Origin: Aquirhabdus parva
GTDB lineage: Bacteria; Pseudomonadota; Gammaproteobacteria; Pseudomonadales; Moraxellaceae
DNA length: 64,000 nucleotides
Direction of reading: 5' to 3'
Assembly: GCF_003351745.1 (NCBI RefSeq)
Contig: NZ_CP031222.1
Coordinates: 3,578,207-3,642,206 of the forward strand
The translations under genes and the position numbers were made by a program. Below are positions 43,420 through 52,264 of this stretch, one piece after another. Each line of letters begins with the position of its first letter. Position 1 is the stretch's first letter. The notes below the pieces were generated by a model, which had not been told where the DNA came from, did no database searches, and saw only the letters and a list, made by a program, of their open reading frames with translations.

Positions 43420-43559
43420 GTACATTTTTTTCATTTATAAGTGTTACGATAAAAAGGCATGTAACATAAATTGTTGTTTTTTCGATTTCCAAAAATTGTT
43501 AGGACAACTATAATGAGAACTTGCTCAAAAAAAGACATCTCGATTCAGAGTAATCCCTT

Positions 43560-44258
43560 ATGTACCATGCTTTAAAGCGTATATTTGACATTGTTTTAAG
43601 TATTTTACTTGTCTGTATACTTTCACCAGTTGCACTAATTGTTGCAGTTCTCATTAAAATCGAAAGCTCAGGGCCTGTTTTTTTTAATCAAGCCAGAACG
43701 GGGCGCTTTGAACAGCCTTTTTATATCCTAAAATTTAGAACTATGTATCATGAATCTACAGGGTTAAATATTACTGCCTCAAGTGATAGTCGTATTACTC
43801 GGGTTGGAAGAATTTTACGCAAGACTAAATTGGATGAGATTCCTCAATTATTGAATGTGCTGAAAGGTGAAATGAGTATTGTTGGTCCTCGACCCGAGGT
43901 TCTAAGTCATTTGCCTTATTATGACCAAGAAGCAAAAAAAATTATATTCGCTTATCGTCCAGGAATTACCGATCTGGCATCACTACTTTACATTCATGAA
44001 GAGCGATTGCTTGCTGAATCAAATGATCCTTTAAAAACATATTTTGAAGTTATACTTCCTGAAAAAAATAGATTACGAGTACGACATTTAGTGCAAGAGT
44101 CTTTTTTATTTGATATTAAAGTTTTTATTTGGACTGGTTTGAAAATTTTATTAAGAAATCATATGCCTGTAATTGACTGCCCAGAAGATGTTAAGAGAAC
44201 ACCTCCACTAAAAGTGATGATTCATGAACATTCCGAAACTAATAAAGATGCAGCATAG
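43560..44258 (+). CDS. Initiating sugar phosphotransferase (monotopic phosphoglycosyltransferase)
   Basis: This is a 232-residue enzyme that would place the first sugar-1-phosphate on undecaprenyl phosphate, starting repeat-unit assembly. A re-entrant hydrophobic helix (about residues 7-33) precedes the catalytic core. PFYILKFRTMY, TKLDEIPQLLNVLKGEMSIV with the Asp-Glu pair, and GPRPE are conserved in this superfamily. It resembles the short PglC-type core more than the long WbaP form, since the N-terminal four-helix region is missing. The preferred sugar is unknown. Confidence 0.88.
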   Translation: MYHALKRIFDIVLSILLVCILSPVALIVAVLIKIESSGPVFFNQARTGRFEQPFYILKFRTMYHESTGLNITASSDSRITRVGRILRKTKLDEIPQLLNVLKGEMSIVGPRPEVLSHLPYYDQEAKKIIFAYRPGITDLASLLYIHEERLLAESNDPLKTYFEVILPEKNRLRVRHLVQESFLFDIKVFIWTGLKILLRNHMPVIDCPEDVKRTPPLKVMIHEHSETNKDAA

Positions 44259-44330
44259 TCAATTCGATATAAAATATTAAATATATATTCTGTTATTAAA
44301 TCAAATTCTGACTTTCCATTTAATACGTTT

Positions 44331-45227
44331 ATGAAGTCACTCGAGATAATCCCCATGCCTAACTCAAATGAAGCTAATAGCATCGAAGACACTTTAGATT
44401 TATCCATATTATGGCAAGTGATAAAAATATCATGGCGTCGGATGTTTATAACAATCTTTGTGGCAATGATTATTTCATTATTACTCGCTTTTATTTTACC
44501 TAAAAAATGGGAAGCAACGGGTACGTTACAAGTTGGCCGCATGCCCTCTCTATCAGGGGACTCTAGACTTATTGAAGAACCACCTCAAACGGTGGAACGC
44601 ATTAAACTCCGGGAATTTAAAGAGAATGTGCTGGCTCGTATGCACTTACCCACCGAAGAACATATAGATAATCGCTCAGATCTCGTATACAAATCGCTTA
44701 AAGGAGCGACAATCACAGGTGCGGATTTTGTCGATTTAGTTGTACGCGGCTATAGCATGAACGATGCAGCAAATACATTAAATGCTGCGACCGCAGAACT
44801 TAAAGCGCAGCACTTATTGATTGTTCAACCAATCAAGAATCGTTTAACAAAAGAACTTGCTGAAATCAACGACAAACTAAATCAGGCAACTCTAGAAGAA
44901 AAAAATATTAATAATCAAATGTCTGCTGCCGGAATTTATAAACCGAACGCTCCATTTTCTCCTAGTATAGTTGCTTCTAATTTATTGGTAGCCAAAGAGT
45001 CCGAGATTCGAGCACTCAAAGCACAGCAAATTCAATATAATGCTTTATTAGCAAGCTTTGATGAACAATCGACAAAAATCATTAATAGAATATACGTTTC
45101 GAAAATGGCTATTTTTCCTAACAAAATTATATTCTTAGGTCTTGGTTTTATTATCGGTTCGCTGATTGCTTTTGGACTAGCACTTCATCGCTACTCAAAA
45201 ATATCATCCCTTCCTGAGCCACGATAA
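44331..45227 (+). CDS. Wzz-type chain-length determinant
   Basis: This 298-residue inner-membrane protein controls glycan chain length. One membrane helix lies near residues 39-57 and a second near 264-284, with a charged periplasmic helical domain between. There is no C-terminal tyrosine-kinase domain, so it is Wzz-like rather than Wzc-like, which points to O-antigen rather than capsule. The ATG at 44331 lacks an obvious ribosome site; an ATG at 44355 is an alternative start. Confidence 0.8.
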   Translation: MKSLEIIPMPNSNEANSIEDTLDLSILWQVIKISWRRMFITIFVAMIISLLLAFILPKKWEATGTLQVGRMPSLSGDSRLIEEPPQTVERIKLREFKENVLARMHLPTEEHIDNRSDLVYKSLKGATITGADFVDLVVRGYSMNDAANTLNAATAELKAQHLLIVQPIKNRLTKELAEINDKLNQATLEEKNINNQMSAAGIYKPNAPFSPSIVASNLLVAKESEIRALKAQQIQYNALLASFDEQSTKIINRIYVSKMAIFPNKIIFLGLGFIIGSLIAFGLALHRYSKISSLPEPR

Positions 45228-45248
45228 AAGCCAGAGAAAATTGGCTTT
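45227..45248 (+). terminator. Hairpin at the wzz stop whose 3' arm is the first repeat unit
   Basis: AAAGCCA (45227-45233) pairs with TGGCTTT (45242-45248) around an 8-nt loop, overlapping the wzz stop codon. The right arm lies inside the first unit of the 11-bp array, so every later unit offers the same arm. Confidence 0.5.
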
Positions 45249-45526
45249 AGATTGGCTTTAGATTGGCTTTAGATTGGCTTTAGATTGGCTTTAGATTGGC
45301 TTTAGATTGGCTTTAGATTGGCTTTAGATTGGCTTTAGATTGGCTTTAGATTGGCTTTAGATTGGCTTTAGATTGGCTTTAGATTGGCTTTAGATTGGCT
45401 TTAGATTGGCTTTAGATTGGCTTTAGATTGGCTTTAGATTGGCTTTAGATTGGCTTTAGATTGGCTTTAGATTGGCTTTAGATTGGCTTTAGATTGGCTT
45501 TAGATTGGCTTTAGATTGGCTTTAGA
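45241..45526 (+). repeat. Tandem array of 26 exact 11-bp units
   Basis: The unit TTGGCTTTAGA is repeated head to tail without any visible mismatch from 45241 to 45526, 286 bp or exactly 26 copies. It lies in non-coding DNA directly after wzz. The 11-bp period is close to one helical turn. There are no spacers, so it is not a CRISPR array. Such perfect identity indicates recent expansion by slipped-strand replication, and copy number should vary between isolates. Confidence 0.98.
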
Positions 45527-45548
45527 ATAGTATCTTCCCCTAAAGTTT

Positions 45549-45571
45549 TAGCAACTACATTTTAGTTGCTA
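45549..45571 (+). terminator. Rho-independent terminator after the repeat array
   Basis: A perfect 8-bp stem TAGCAACT/AGTTGCTA with a 7-nt loop is followed by a T-rich tail. It lies 23 bp beyond the array and could be the true end of the wzz transcript. Confidence 0.7.
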
Positions 45572-46209
45572 TCTTTATTTCGATGCAGTATCAACGACTT
45601 CGACAAATGCAACTTTCTGGAATTGATGTAACGTTTAAAAAATATTTTCAATAGATTTAAGTTTTTAATAAAATCAACGATTAAGTTTCATACAAAAAAT
45701 ATCGTATAATTTGAGTGCTGGCACGATTCTATTCATGATCAGGATTACGACTAGCTGTTCTGGGCTATTCACCTCAAATGATGCTATTTCTATTAAGATT
45801 CACAATAAAATGCGATGATGTAAATACTTTCACAATGAAATGAATTGAGATTTTTATCTGCTACAGCTTTTACGTATTATTGCTGTAGTCGGAGTGGTGC
45901 TATCCTCATTATATTGTTGTTTTAACCCTACATTCATCTAGCTAATTTACAGGCATTGGTTATTTTTCCCACCATGACAGTGTTGGTGGTCATCGACGCT
46001 TAGTTTTGCGCGTAACACATCATGGGGGAAACAACGCTATTATTTTTGATCATACGTATCGCATCAACTTTATTCGTACAAATTATCTTTTTAGAGAGAA
46101 ATGTGTAATGAGGTACGTTTTATGTCTTTTATTTTCAGCACACCAATATTTACTTTCAACCCTACCTTATCAATCACGATCTTTAACATTAAATAGGATA
46201 TGTTAAGCA
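45572..46209. other. Gene-poor AT-rich region between wzz and the arabinose-lipid operon
   Basis: These 638 bp hold no convincing intact gene. A short stretch at 45849-45941 reads like the start of an acyltransferase (listed separately). A 66-codon frame at 46006-46206 has no recognisable features. The promoter of the 46210 operon should lie near the right end, but no clear -35/-10 pair stands out. Confidence 0.5.
45849..45941 (+). pseudogene. Possible remnant of an acyltransferase-3 gene
   Basis: One frame reads DFYLLQLLRIIAVVGVVLSS and a few more residues before a stop. The pattern LQLLRxIAVxxVVLS is the typical N-terminus of acyltransferase-3 membrane enzymes, which often O-acetylate surface sugars. 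No start codon precedes it in frame and no continuation is evident, so at most it is a decayed fragment. Chance similarity is possible. Confidence 0.25.
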
Positions 46210-47667
46210 ATGCAGAATCCAGATAACAAAACGGTGCTTGTCGTTGACTTGGATGGCACTCTAATTCGTTCTGACTTGCTTATCGAAAGTATTTTCTTAT
46301 TTTTGCGCCTTTATCCACTTCAATTTTTCTCGCTGATACTTTGGCTATTCAAAGGGAAAGTTTTCTTAAAAAGACGCCTTGCTGATTTGGTGTGCCCATC
46401 ACCGAATTTATTGCCTTACAATAAAATATTACTCGACTGGCTCAGTGAGAGTCGAAACAAAGGCAGCACTCTTGTTTTGGCTACAGCATCAGATATACGT
46501 CTCGCCAGATCCATTGCTAAACATTTGGCTATTTTTGATGATGTCCTCGGAACAGAAAGTATCAATTTATCCTCTTCAAATAAGCGTCATGCGCTAGTCG
46601 AAAAATACGGTCAAAGAGGTTTCGAGTATGTCGGGAATTCAAAAGCCGATATAGCGGTCTGGGAATCCGCCTCCGTAATCCATATTGCTAATCCACAGTG
46701 CGGGGTATACAAGGCTGCGAACAAAACTCATGAAATGCATGGCAATACCATGGGTCAAATTTTTGATGATAGGCCAAAGTATTTCCGAAGTGCCCGAAAA
46801 GCGATTCGGATCCATCAATGGTCCAAAAATGTACTTATTTTTTTGCCCCTCCTCGCTTCACACCGTTTCTTTGAGATACCTTTAATTCAAATTGGAATCA
46901 CGGCATTTTTGTGCTTTGGACTTTGCGCATCAAGTGTTTATTTACTCAATGACTTACTCGATATCGAAGATGATCGACTGCATGTCAGCAAACGCAATCG
47001 ACCTTTAGCATCTGGTGCATTTCCAATGATTCATGCGATCTTCTTGATCCCACTCTTGTTGGGAATCTCATTTTCGCTCGCGCTATGGCTACTTCCCCTT
47101 AAATTTACCTTCTATTTACTTGGCTATTATTTACTGACGATGGCCTATTCATTTTGGCTTAAACGCATCGTCATGATTGATGTCGTTTCGCTGGCCATGC
47201 TTTATAGTATTCGAGTTGTTGCAGGAGGTGCCGCTATGGCTCTTGGGACAACATTCTGGGTACTTACGTTTTGTTTATTCATCTTCCTTAGCCTTGCTTT
47301 TGTCAAACGTTATACCGAACTGTTTCATGCGCGTAGTAAAGGTCTACTCGATAAAACATCTGGCCGAGGCTATTATCCCACTGACTTTGAAATGCTTGCC
47401 TCATTAGGCAGCGCGTCTGGTTATATTTCTGTTCTTGTTTTGGCACTATATATCAATGAACCAACCACGGGATTACTCTACCACTCACAAAAAATGTTAT
47501 GGGTCTCCTGCCCATTACTTCTGTTTTGGATTAGTCGAGTATGGTTACTAGCCCATCGGGGACAAATGAACGACGACCCAATCGTCTTTGCCTTACGTGA
47601 TAAAGTAAGCCGAGTTATGGTTGTTACCTTCTTACTAGTCTTCTATCTGGCAGCAATTTATGGTTGA
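46210..47667 (+). CDS. HAD phosphatase-UbiA prenyltransferase fusion (DPPR-synthase-like)
   Basis: This is a 485-residue fusion. The N-terminal HAD domain (about 8-185) has DLDGT at residues 13-17 and a GNSKAD motif near residue 140. The C-terminal UbiA domain (about 195-485), with about eight helices, has NDLLDIEDDRLHVSKRNRP near residue 247 and KRYTELFHARSKG. The last motif mirrors the KRYAEL of mycobacterial decaprenyl-phosphate phosphoribose synthase (Rv3806c). The inferred reaction joins phosphoribose from PRPP to polyprenyl phosphate, and the HAD part could remove the 5-phosphate. It overlaps the next gene by 8 bp. Confidence 0.85.
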   Translation: MQNPDNKTVLVVDLDGTLIRSDLLIESIFLFLRLYPLQFFSLILWLFKGKVFLKRRLADLVCPSPNLLPYNKILLDWLSESRNKGSTLVLATASDIRLARSIAKHLAIFDDVLGTESINLSSSNKRHALVEKYGQRGFEYVGNSKADIAVWESASVIHIANPQCGVYKAANKTHEMHGNTMGQIFDDRPKYFRSARKAIRIHQWSKNVLIFLPLLASHRFFEIPLIQIGITAFLCFGLCASSVYLLNDLLDIEDDRLHVSKRNRPLASGAFPMIHAIFLIPLLLGISFSLALWLLPLKFTFYLLGYYLLTMAYSFWLKRIVMIDVVSLAMLYSIRVVAGGAAMALGTTFWVLTFCLFIFLSLAFVKRYTELFHARSKGLLDKTSGRGYYPTDFEMLASLGSASGYISVLVLALYINEPTTGLLYHSQKMLWVSCPLLLFWISRVWLLAHRGQMNDDPIVFALRDKVSRVMVVTFLLVFYLAAIYG

Positions 47668-48991
47668 ATTACTTTCGTGGGGGCGTTACCCACGCCAGCC
47701 ACAGCATCCACATGCTGTTTTTTGGGCCGATGAAATTTCACATGTTTTGGGAAAAATTGTTGAAACAAATAAAACGAGCCTGATCTATGGTATGGGACGA
47801 AGCTATGGTGACTCTTGCTTAGCTGTATCCAATCAAGTTGTGACGACTCAGGGCATGGATCGTATTTTAGCCGCGGATTGGGAAACGGGTGTTATCTTTG
47901 CACAGGCGGGTCTGTCTTTTGCAGAACTCATTCAAATTACCTTGCCACGGGGATGGTTTTTACCAGTTACTCCCGGTACAAAGTACGTTAGTCTCGGTGG
48001 CGCGGTGGCAAATGATGTTCATGGAAAAAATCATCATGTGATGGGTACTTTTGGTCGGCATATCCTTCGTTTATTTCTTTACCGCAGTGATGAGGGGATA
48101 GTTGAATGCTCTCGTCATATCAGATCAGACTTGTTTGTAGCAACCATCGGCGGCTTAGGACTCAGTGGTGTCATTGTTGCGGTCGAGTTTCAACTTCGCC
48201 CCATAGAAACCAGCCGCATCAATCAAACCAGTATTCGTTTTGGTGGGCTAACGGAATTTTTTCAACTCACGGCATCACATGACCATACTCATGAATATAC
48301 AGTTGCATGGATTGATTGTTTAGCAACAGGTCAAAATGCAGGTCGTGGCCACTATATCATGGGGAATCACGCAAAAGCGGATATAGCCCATACTCATACC
48401 CAGCTCACACTGGCGCCACACAAAAGAATGAAAATCCCTTTCGATCCACCCTTTTCATTGATCAACACACTGAGTCTACGCGCCTTCAATACCTTGTACT
48501 ACCATAAACAACAGCAAAAACAAATTAGTCGCTGTGTCAGCTATGATCCTTTTTTTTATCCTTTAGACAGTCTCAAACACTGGAATCGCATATATGGACA
48601 TGCTGGTTTTCAGCAATATCAGTGCGTCATTCCCCAGCGTGATGGACAAACAGCAATTGCTGACATTATGCAAGAAATTGCAAAAAGTGGCTCTGGTTCT
48701 TTTCTTGCAGTATTAAAGCAATGCGGAGATATCATCTCTCCCGGTCTTTTATCATTCCCAATGCACGGCGTATCTCTAGCATTAGATTTTCCGCAACATG
48801 ATCAAAAAAATACTCAACTCTTCAATCGTCTAGATAGGCTTGTACATGAAGTTGGCGGGCGTTTATACCCTGCAAAAGACGCTCACATGAGTGCCGAGCA
48901 TTTCCAACAAGCATACCCGCAATGGCAACAAATTGAAGCCATGCGTGACCCAAGACTTTTCTCTAAATTCTGGCAGAGAGTTACTCAATGA
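47660..48991 (+). CDS. dprE1: DprE1-like FAD-dependent polyprenylphosphoryl-ribose oxidase
   Basis: This is a 443-residue FAD-binding-4 oxidase. The FAD domain includes YGMGRSYGDS near residue 43 and PVTPGTKYVSLGGAVANDVHG near residue 102. DprE1 oxidises the 2'-hydroxyl of decaprenyl-phosphoryl-ribose, the first half of its epimerisation to arabinose. The segment LLSFPMHGVSLALDFP aligns with the mycobacterial inhibitor-binding region; the position of Cys387 is Ala374 here. AKDAHMSAEHF near the C-terminus matches the active-site lysine region. It overlaps the genes on both sides. Confidence 0.87.
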   Translation: MVELLSWGRYPRQPQHPHAVFWADEISHVLGKIVETNKTSLIYGMGRSYGDSCLAVSNQVVTTQGMDRILAADWETGVIFAQAGLSFAELIQITLPRGWFLPVTPGTKYVSLGGAVANDVHGKNHHVMGTFGRHILRLFLYRSDEGIVECSRHIRSDLFVATIGGLGLSGVIVAVEFQLRPIETSRINQTSIRFGGLTEFFQLTASHDHTHEYTVAWIDCLATGQNAGRGHYIMGNHAKADIAHTHTQLTLAPHKRMKIPFDPPFSLINTLSLRAFNTLYYHKQQQKQISRCVSYDPFFYPLDSLKHWNRIYGHAGFQQYQCVIPQRDGQTAIADIMQEIAKSGSGSFLAVLKQCGDIISPGLLSFPMHGVSLALDFPQHDQKNTQLFNRLDRLVHEVGGRLYPAKDAHMSAEHFQQAYPQWQQIEAMRDPRLFSKFWQRVTQ

Positions 48992-49746
48992 ACGCAACTT
49001 TATCCCCTCAAAATATCTTAATCATTGGCGCAACTTCCGGAATTGCTGAAGCAGTAGCTCGTCGCTATGCTTCAATCGGGGCGAACCTATTTCTTGTCGC
49101 ACGAAATTCAAAAAAACTGGCCATTATTTCCTCAGACCTAATCGCACGGGGAGCAACCAATGTACAGCTTTTTGTACTAAATGCCCATGAATATGATCTT
49201 CTCCCTCAAATGGTTGAGCAAGCGTGGGCAGCTTTCGGGATTATCAATGTCGCATTAATTGCATATGGTACCTTACCTGATCAAACTCGAGCTGAAACAG
49301 ATTTAGATTATGCAATCACAGAATTCCGTACTAACGCAGAGAGTGTGATCGCGTGCCTTACAATACTAGCAAATCGATTTGAAACTCAAGGATATGGAGT
49401 CATCTCGGTGATCGGTTCAGTTGCAAGTGATCGAGGTCGTGGAAGTAATTACGTATATGGCTCAGCAAAATCAGCAATAGAATCATTTACTTCAGGATTA
49501 CGCTCACGTTTATATAAAAAAGGAGTGCATGTTCTGCTGATCAAACCAGGCTTTGTTGCAACCGCCATGACTGCGAACTTAAATCTCCCCGAAAAACTCA
49601 CAGCCTCACCCGAATCAGTAGCCATCAATATCCAAAATGCAATTAGCCATCGCAAGAATGTCGTCTACACGCCCAGCTTCTGGGCATTCATTATGCTCAT
49701 TATTAAGCTGATACCGAACATCATATTCAAGCGATTAAGCTTATAA
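48988..49746 (+). CDS. dprE2: DprE2-like short-chain reductase
   Basis: This is a 252-residue SDR. The cofactor motif is GATSGIAEAVAR near residue 13, and the catalytic YGSAK lies near residue 157. Immediate coupling to the DprE1 homologue (4-bp overlap) and matching length (mycobacterial DprE2 has 254 residues) indicate that it reduces the 2-keto intermediate to the polyprenyl-phosphate arabinose. The C-terminal hydrophobic stretch (about 228-247) suggests membrane contact. Confidence 0.83.
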   Translation: MNATLSPQNILIIGATSGIAEAVARRYASIGANLFLVARNSKKLAIISSDLIARGATNVQLFVLNAHEYDLLPQMVEQAWAAFGIINVALIAYGTLPDQTRAETDLDYAITEFRTNAESVIACLTILANRFETQGYGVISVIGSVASDRGRGSNYVYGSAKSAIESFTSGLRSRLYKKGVHVLLIKPGFVATAMTANLNLPEKLTASPESVAINIQNAISHRKNVVYTPSFWAFIMLIIKLIPNIIFKRLSL

Positions 49747-49808
49747 GACATAAACTCTTCCTTTCTGACTTTAAAACTTTAGACTCAATATCCTTATGTG
49801 CGGACACC

Positions 49809-51320
49809 ATGATTTCTCAAAAAACAGGACCCGTTAAGACTTTCTCTTTTGATCAGTTTACACGACTATTCAGCATCATTGCTTTTATATCACTTTTGTT
49901 CGGCATCAAACTTTGGCTAATTTATACTTATGGCAACCCTACACCTTTTTGGGATCAGTGGGATGGGGAAGCAGCAAATCTCTATGCTCCTTTTCTGGAA
50001 AGAACCCTCCATCTCAAGGATTTATTTGCTGCACATAACGAACATCGTATTTTCACAACTCGGTTACTTGCCCTCACTGAATTAAAGATTAATGGCATTT
50101 GGAATCCAATACTACAAATGGTGATTAATGCTGTACTTCATATCACTACACTAGTCTTGATCATCTCGTTAATGCTTAAAGCAATTGGGCAAAAATTTTT
50201 ACTTCCCACTCTAGCTTTTAGTCTCATTTTATTTTCTTTGCCTTATGCATATGAAAATACCTTGGCTGGATTTCAGGCACAATTTTATTTTTCGTTACTT
50301 TTCAGCATGACGACATTGTGGTTGATAGTTAAAAAACCGCCTCTTTCCATTGCATGGTGGATTGGATTGTTCTCTGGTGGCTTAGCATTTTTTTCTTTGG
50401 CTTCAGGGATATTTTCCATCGCAGCAGCAACGGCTATGGGAATTGTTTTTTTTATACTAAAGTTGCGCCGTGATCCAGCACAATTTTTAGCTGTTTCAAT
50501 ACTTATATGTGTTCTTATTCTTGGCATTCTATACACGCCAAGCATCCCTTATCACATATCACTGAAAGCACATTCGCCTCAGCAGTTTTTTTATGCCTTT
50601 TTCACAATTCTCAGTTGGCCTTTAAATAATATTGGTATCAATACGCTATTTCTAAACTTACCCGCGATTATTTTTATTTGTTTTATACTCTGGCAGCGAC
50701 CAAAAGCGTCTGACCCAAAATGGTTTTTATTAGGTGCAATAATCTGGGCATGTATCCAGTCGGCAAGCATTGCATATGGACGAAATGCAAATCCTTTAGC
50801 ACCAAGATACCTTGATTTATACGCGATTCTAACTCTAATTAACTTCATCTGTTTACTGTCAATCTTCGACTATTTCAAACTAAATCGCTATCGATTGACC
50901 ATATTGAGTTGTGCAATCTGGATTATCTTAACATTAATAGCGGTAGCATCCGCCACACAGGAATCATACGGTCAGATTCAGCTTCAATACATGAGAGGAC
51001 AAGAACAGCAGGTCAATACACGAGATTATGTGACCACGGGTAATATGACTTATTTAGAAAATAAGTCACTATTCAGCATCCCTTACCCTGATGCACATCG
51101 TTTAGCATTAATTCTAAACAAGCCCAGTATTCGTTCCATTTTACCCCAGAGCATTGCTCCATCTGAAACTACAAAAAGTGGCCGCTTAGATTCATTTATC
51201 TCTCAATTATTAGCACATTATTGGTTATTTCTATGGTTCGGCTTAACATCGTTAGTCTTAACTTTTTTTTTCATTCTGATAGACCATTTTAAAACGGCGC
51301 CCCCTTTACCAACTGAGTAA
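49809..51320 (+). CDS. Multi-spanning membrane protein, possible GT-C glycosyltransferase
   Basis: This is a 503-residue protein with about eleven or twelve hydrophobic helices and a soluble stretch around residues 390-465. No named family is recognised with certainty. The first external loop, after helix one, carries the acidic stretch PFWDQWDGEA and then NEHRIF, placed as in GT-C enzymes that use polyprenyl-phosphate sugars. Its position after dprE1-dprE2 supports a role as the transferase for the lipid-linked pentose. This is inference. Confidence 0.6.
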   Translation: MISQKTGPVKTFSFDQFTRLFSIIAFISLLFGIKLWLIYTYGNPTPFWDQWDGEAANLYAPFLERTLHLKDLFAAHNEHRIFTTRLLALTELKINGIWNPILQMVINAVLHITTLVLIISLMLKAIGQKFLLPTLAFSLILFSLPYAYENTLAGFQAQFYFSLLFSMTTLWLIVKKPPLSIAWWIGLFSGGLAFFSLASGIFSIAAATAMGIVFFILKLRRDPAQFLAVSILICVLILGILYTPSIPYHISLKAHSPQQFFYAFFTILSWPLNNIGINTLFLNLPAIIFICFILWQRPKASDPKWFLLGAIIWACIQSASIAYGRNANPLAPRYLDLYAILTLINFICLLSIFDYFKLNRYRLTILSCAIWIILTLIAVASATQESYGQIQLQYMRGQEQQVNTRDYVTTGNMTYLENKSLFSIPYPDAHRLALILNKPSIRSILPQSIAPSETTKSGRLDSFISQLLAHYWLFLWFGLTSLVLTFFFILIDHFKTAPPLPTE

Positions 51321-51327
51321 GATTTCG

Positions 51328-52263
51328 ATGCAAGAAAAAGTAATCCTTCCTGGCGGCGCAGGACTTGTCGGCCAGAATTTAGTGGCACGATTAAAAGCCA
51401 AAGGTTATCGCAATATCGTGGTACTGGATAAACACGAAGCCAATCTTGCAGTGCTCAAACAAGTACATCCCGATATCACCGTAGAATATGCAGATCTTGC
51501 AGAACTGGGGTCATGGCGGCAGCATTTTGTCGGTGCAGATGTTGTAGTCATGCTACAGGCCCAGATTGGCGGAAACGATAACGAAGACTTTATTCGTAAC
51601 AACGTCAGCGCTACAGAACATATTTTAAATGAAATTAAATCCAATCAGATTCCGAACCTGATTCATATCAGCTCATCGGTTGTCGAATCCGTTGCTGAGG
51701 ACTACTACACCGAAAGTAAGAAAGCACAGGAAAAAATGGTGATCGAGAGCGGTATTCCATGTCCAATTCTGCGCCCAACATTGATGTTTGGCTGGTTTGA
51801 CCGTAAGCATTTAGGCTGGTTATCCCGCTTTATGAGCAAAGTTCCTGTTTTCCCGATTCCCGGTCATGGCCGCTATATGCGTCAGCCTCTGTATGTCGGT
51901 GATTTTTGTAATGTCATTATCAGCTGTATAGAAAAACGTGCCACCACCGGTACGTATAATATCTCAGGGCATGAATATATTGATTATATTGATATCATTC
52001 GTCAGATCAAAAAAGCAACGCACGCCAAAGCAAAGATCATCAAAATTCCTTATAGCCTGTTCTATAGCTTGCTTGCGGTTTGGGCCATATTCGATAAAAA
52101 CCCTCCCTTTACCACTCAACAGCTTGCTGCATTGACGGCTAAAGACGAGTTTGAAGTCATTGATTGGCCGGGTATCTTTGGCGTTAAATACACGCCGTTT
52201 GCCGCCGCCATTGAAGAGACCTTCAATGACCCAGTGTATAGCAAAGTCGTTTTGGAGTTTTAA
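51328..52263 (+). CDS. NAD-dependent epimerase/dehydratase family protein
   Basis: This is a 311-residue extended SDR. The N-terminal [14 protein letters not shown] is a Rossmann motif, [10 protein letters not shown] near residue 112 supplies the serine, and YTESKKAQE near residue 128 holds the Tyr-x3-Lys pair. Substrate unknown; nucleotide sugar or lipid-linked sugar are both possible. It is 7 bp after the membrane protein and 1 bp before the FAD oxidoreductase. Confidence 0.8.
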   Translation: MQEKVILPGGAGLVGQNLVARLKAKGYRNIVVLDKHEANLAVLKQVHPDITVEYADLAELGSWRQHFVGADVVVMLQAQIGGNDNEDFIRNNVSATEHILNEIKSNQIPNLIHISSSVVESVAEDYYTESKKAQEKMVIESGIPCPILRPTLMFGWFDRKHLGWLSRFMSKVPVFPIPGHGRYMRQPLYVGDFCNVIISCIEKRATTGTYNISGHEYIDYIDIIRQIKKATHAKAKIIKIPYSLFYSLLAVWAIFDKNPPFTTQQLAALTAKDEFEVIDWPGIFGVKYTPFAAAIEETFNDPVYSKVVLEF

Positions 52264-52264
52264 G

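Noticed and set aside
28077-45227. JUMPStart/ops element for the glycan locus
   Set aside because: No GGCGGTAG core followed by the expected context was seen upstream of any of the glycan genes.
45241-45526. CRISPR array
   Set aside because: The units are contiguous, 11 bp long and have no spacers; no cas genes are nearby.
46006-46206. A 66-codon plus-strand reading frame
   Set aside because: No ribosome site, no recognisable motif and coding character is poor; it ends just before the HAD-UbiA gene.
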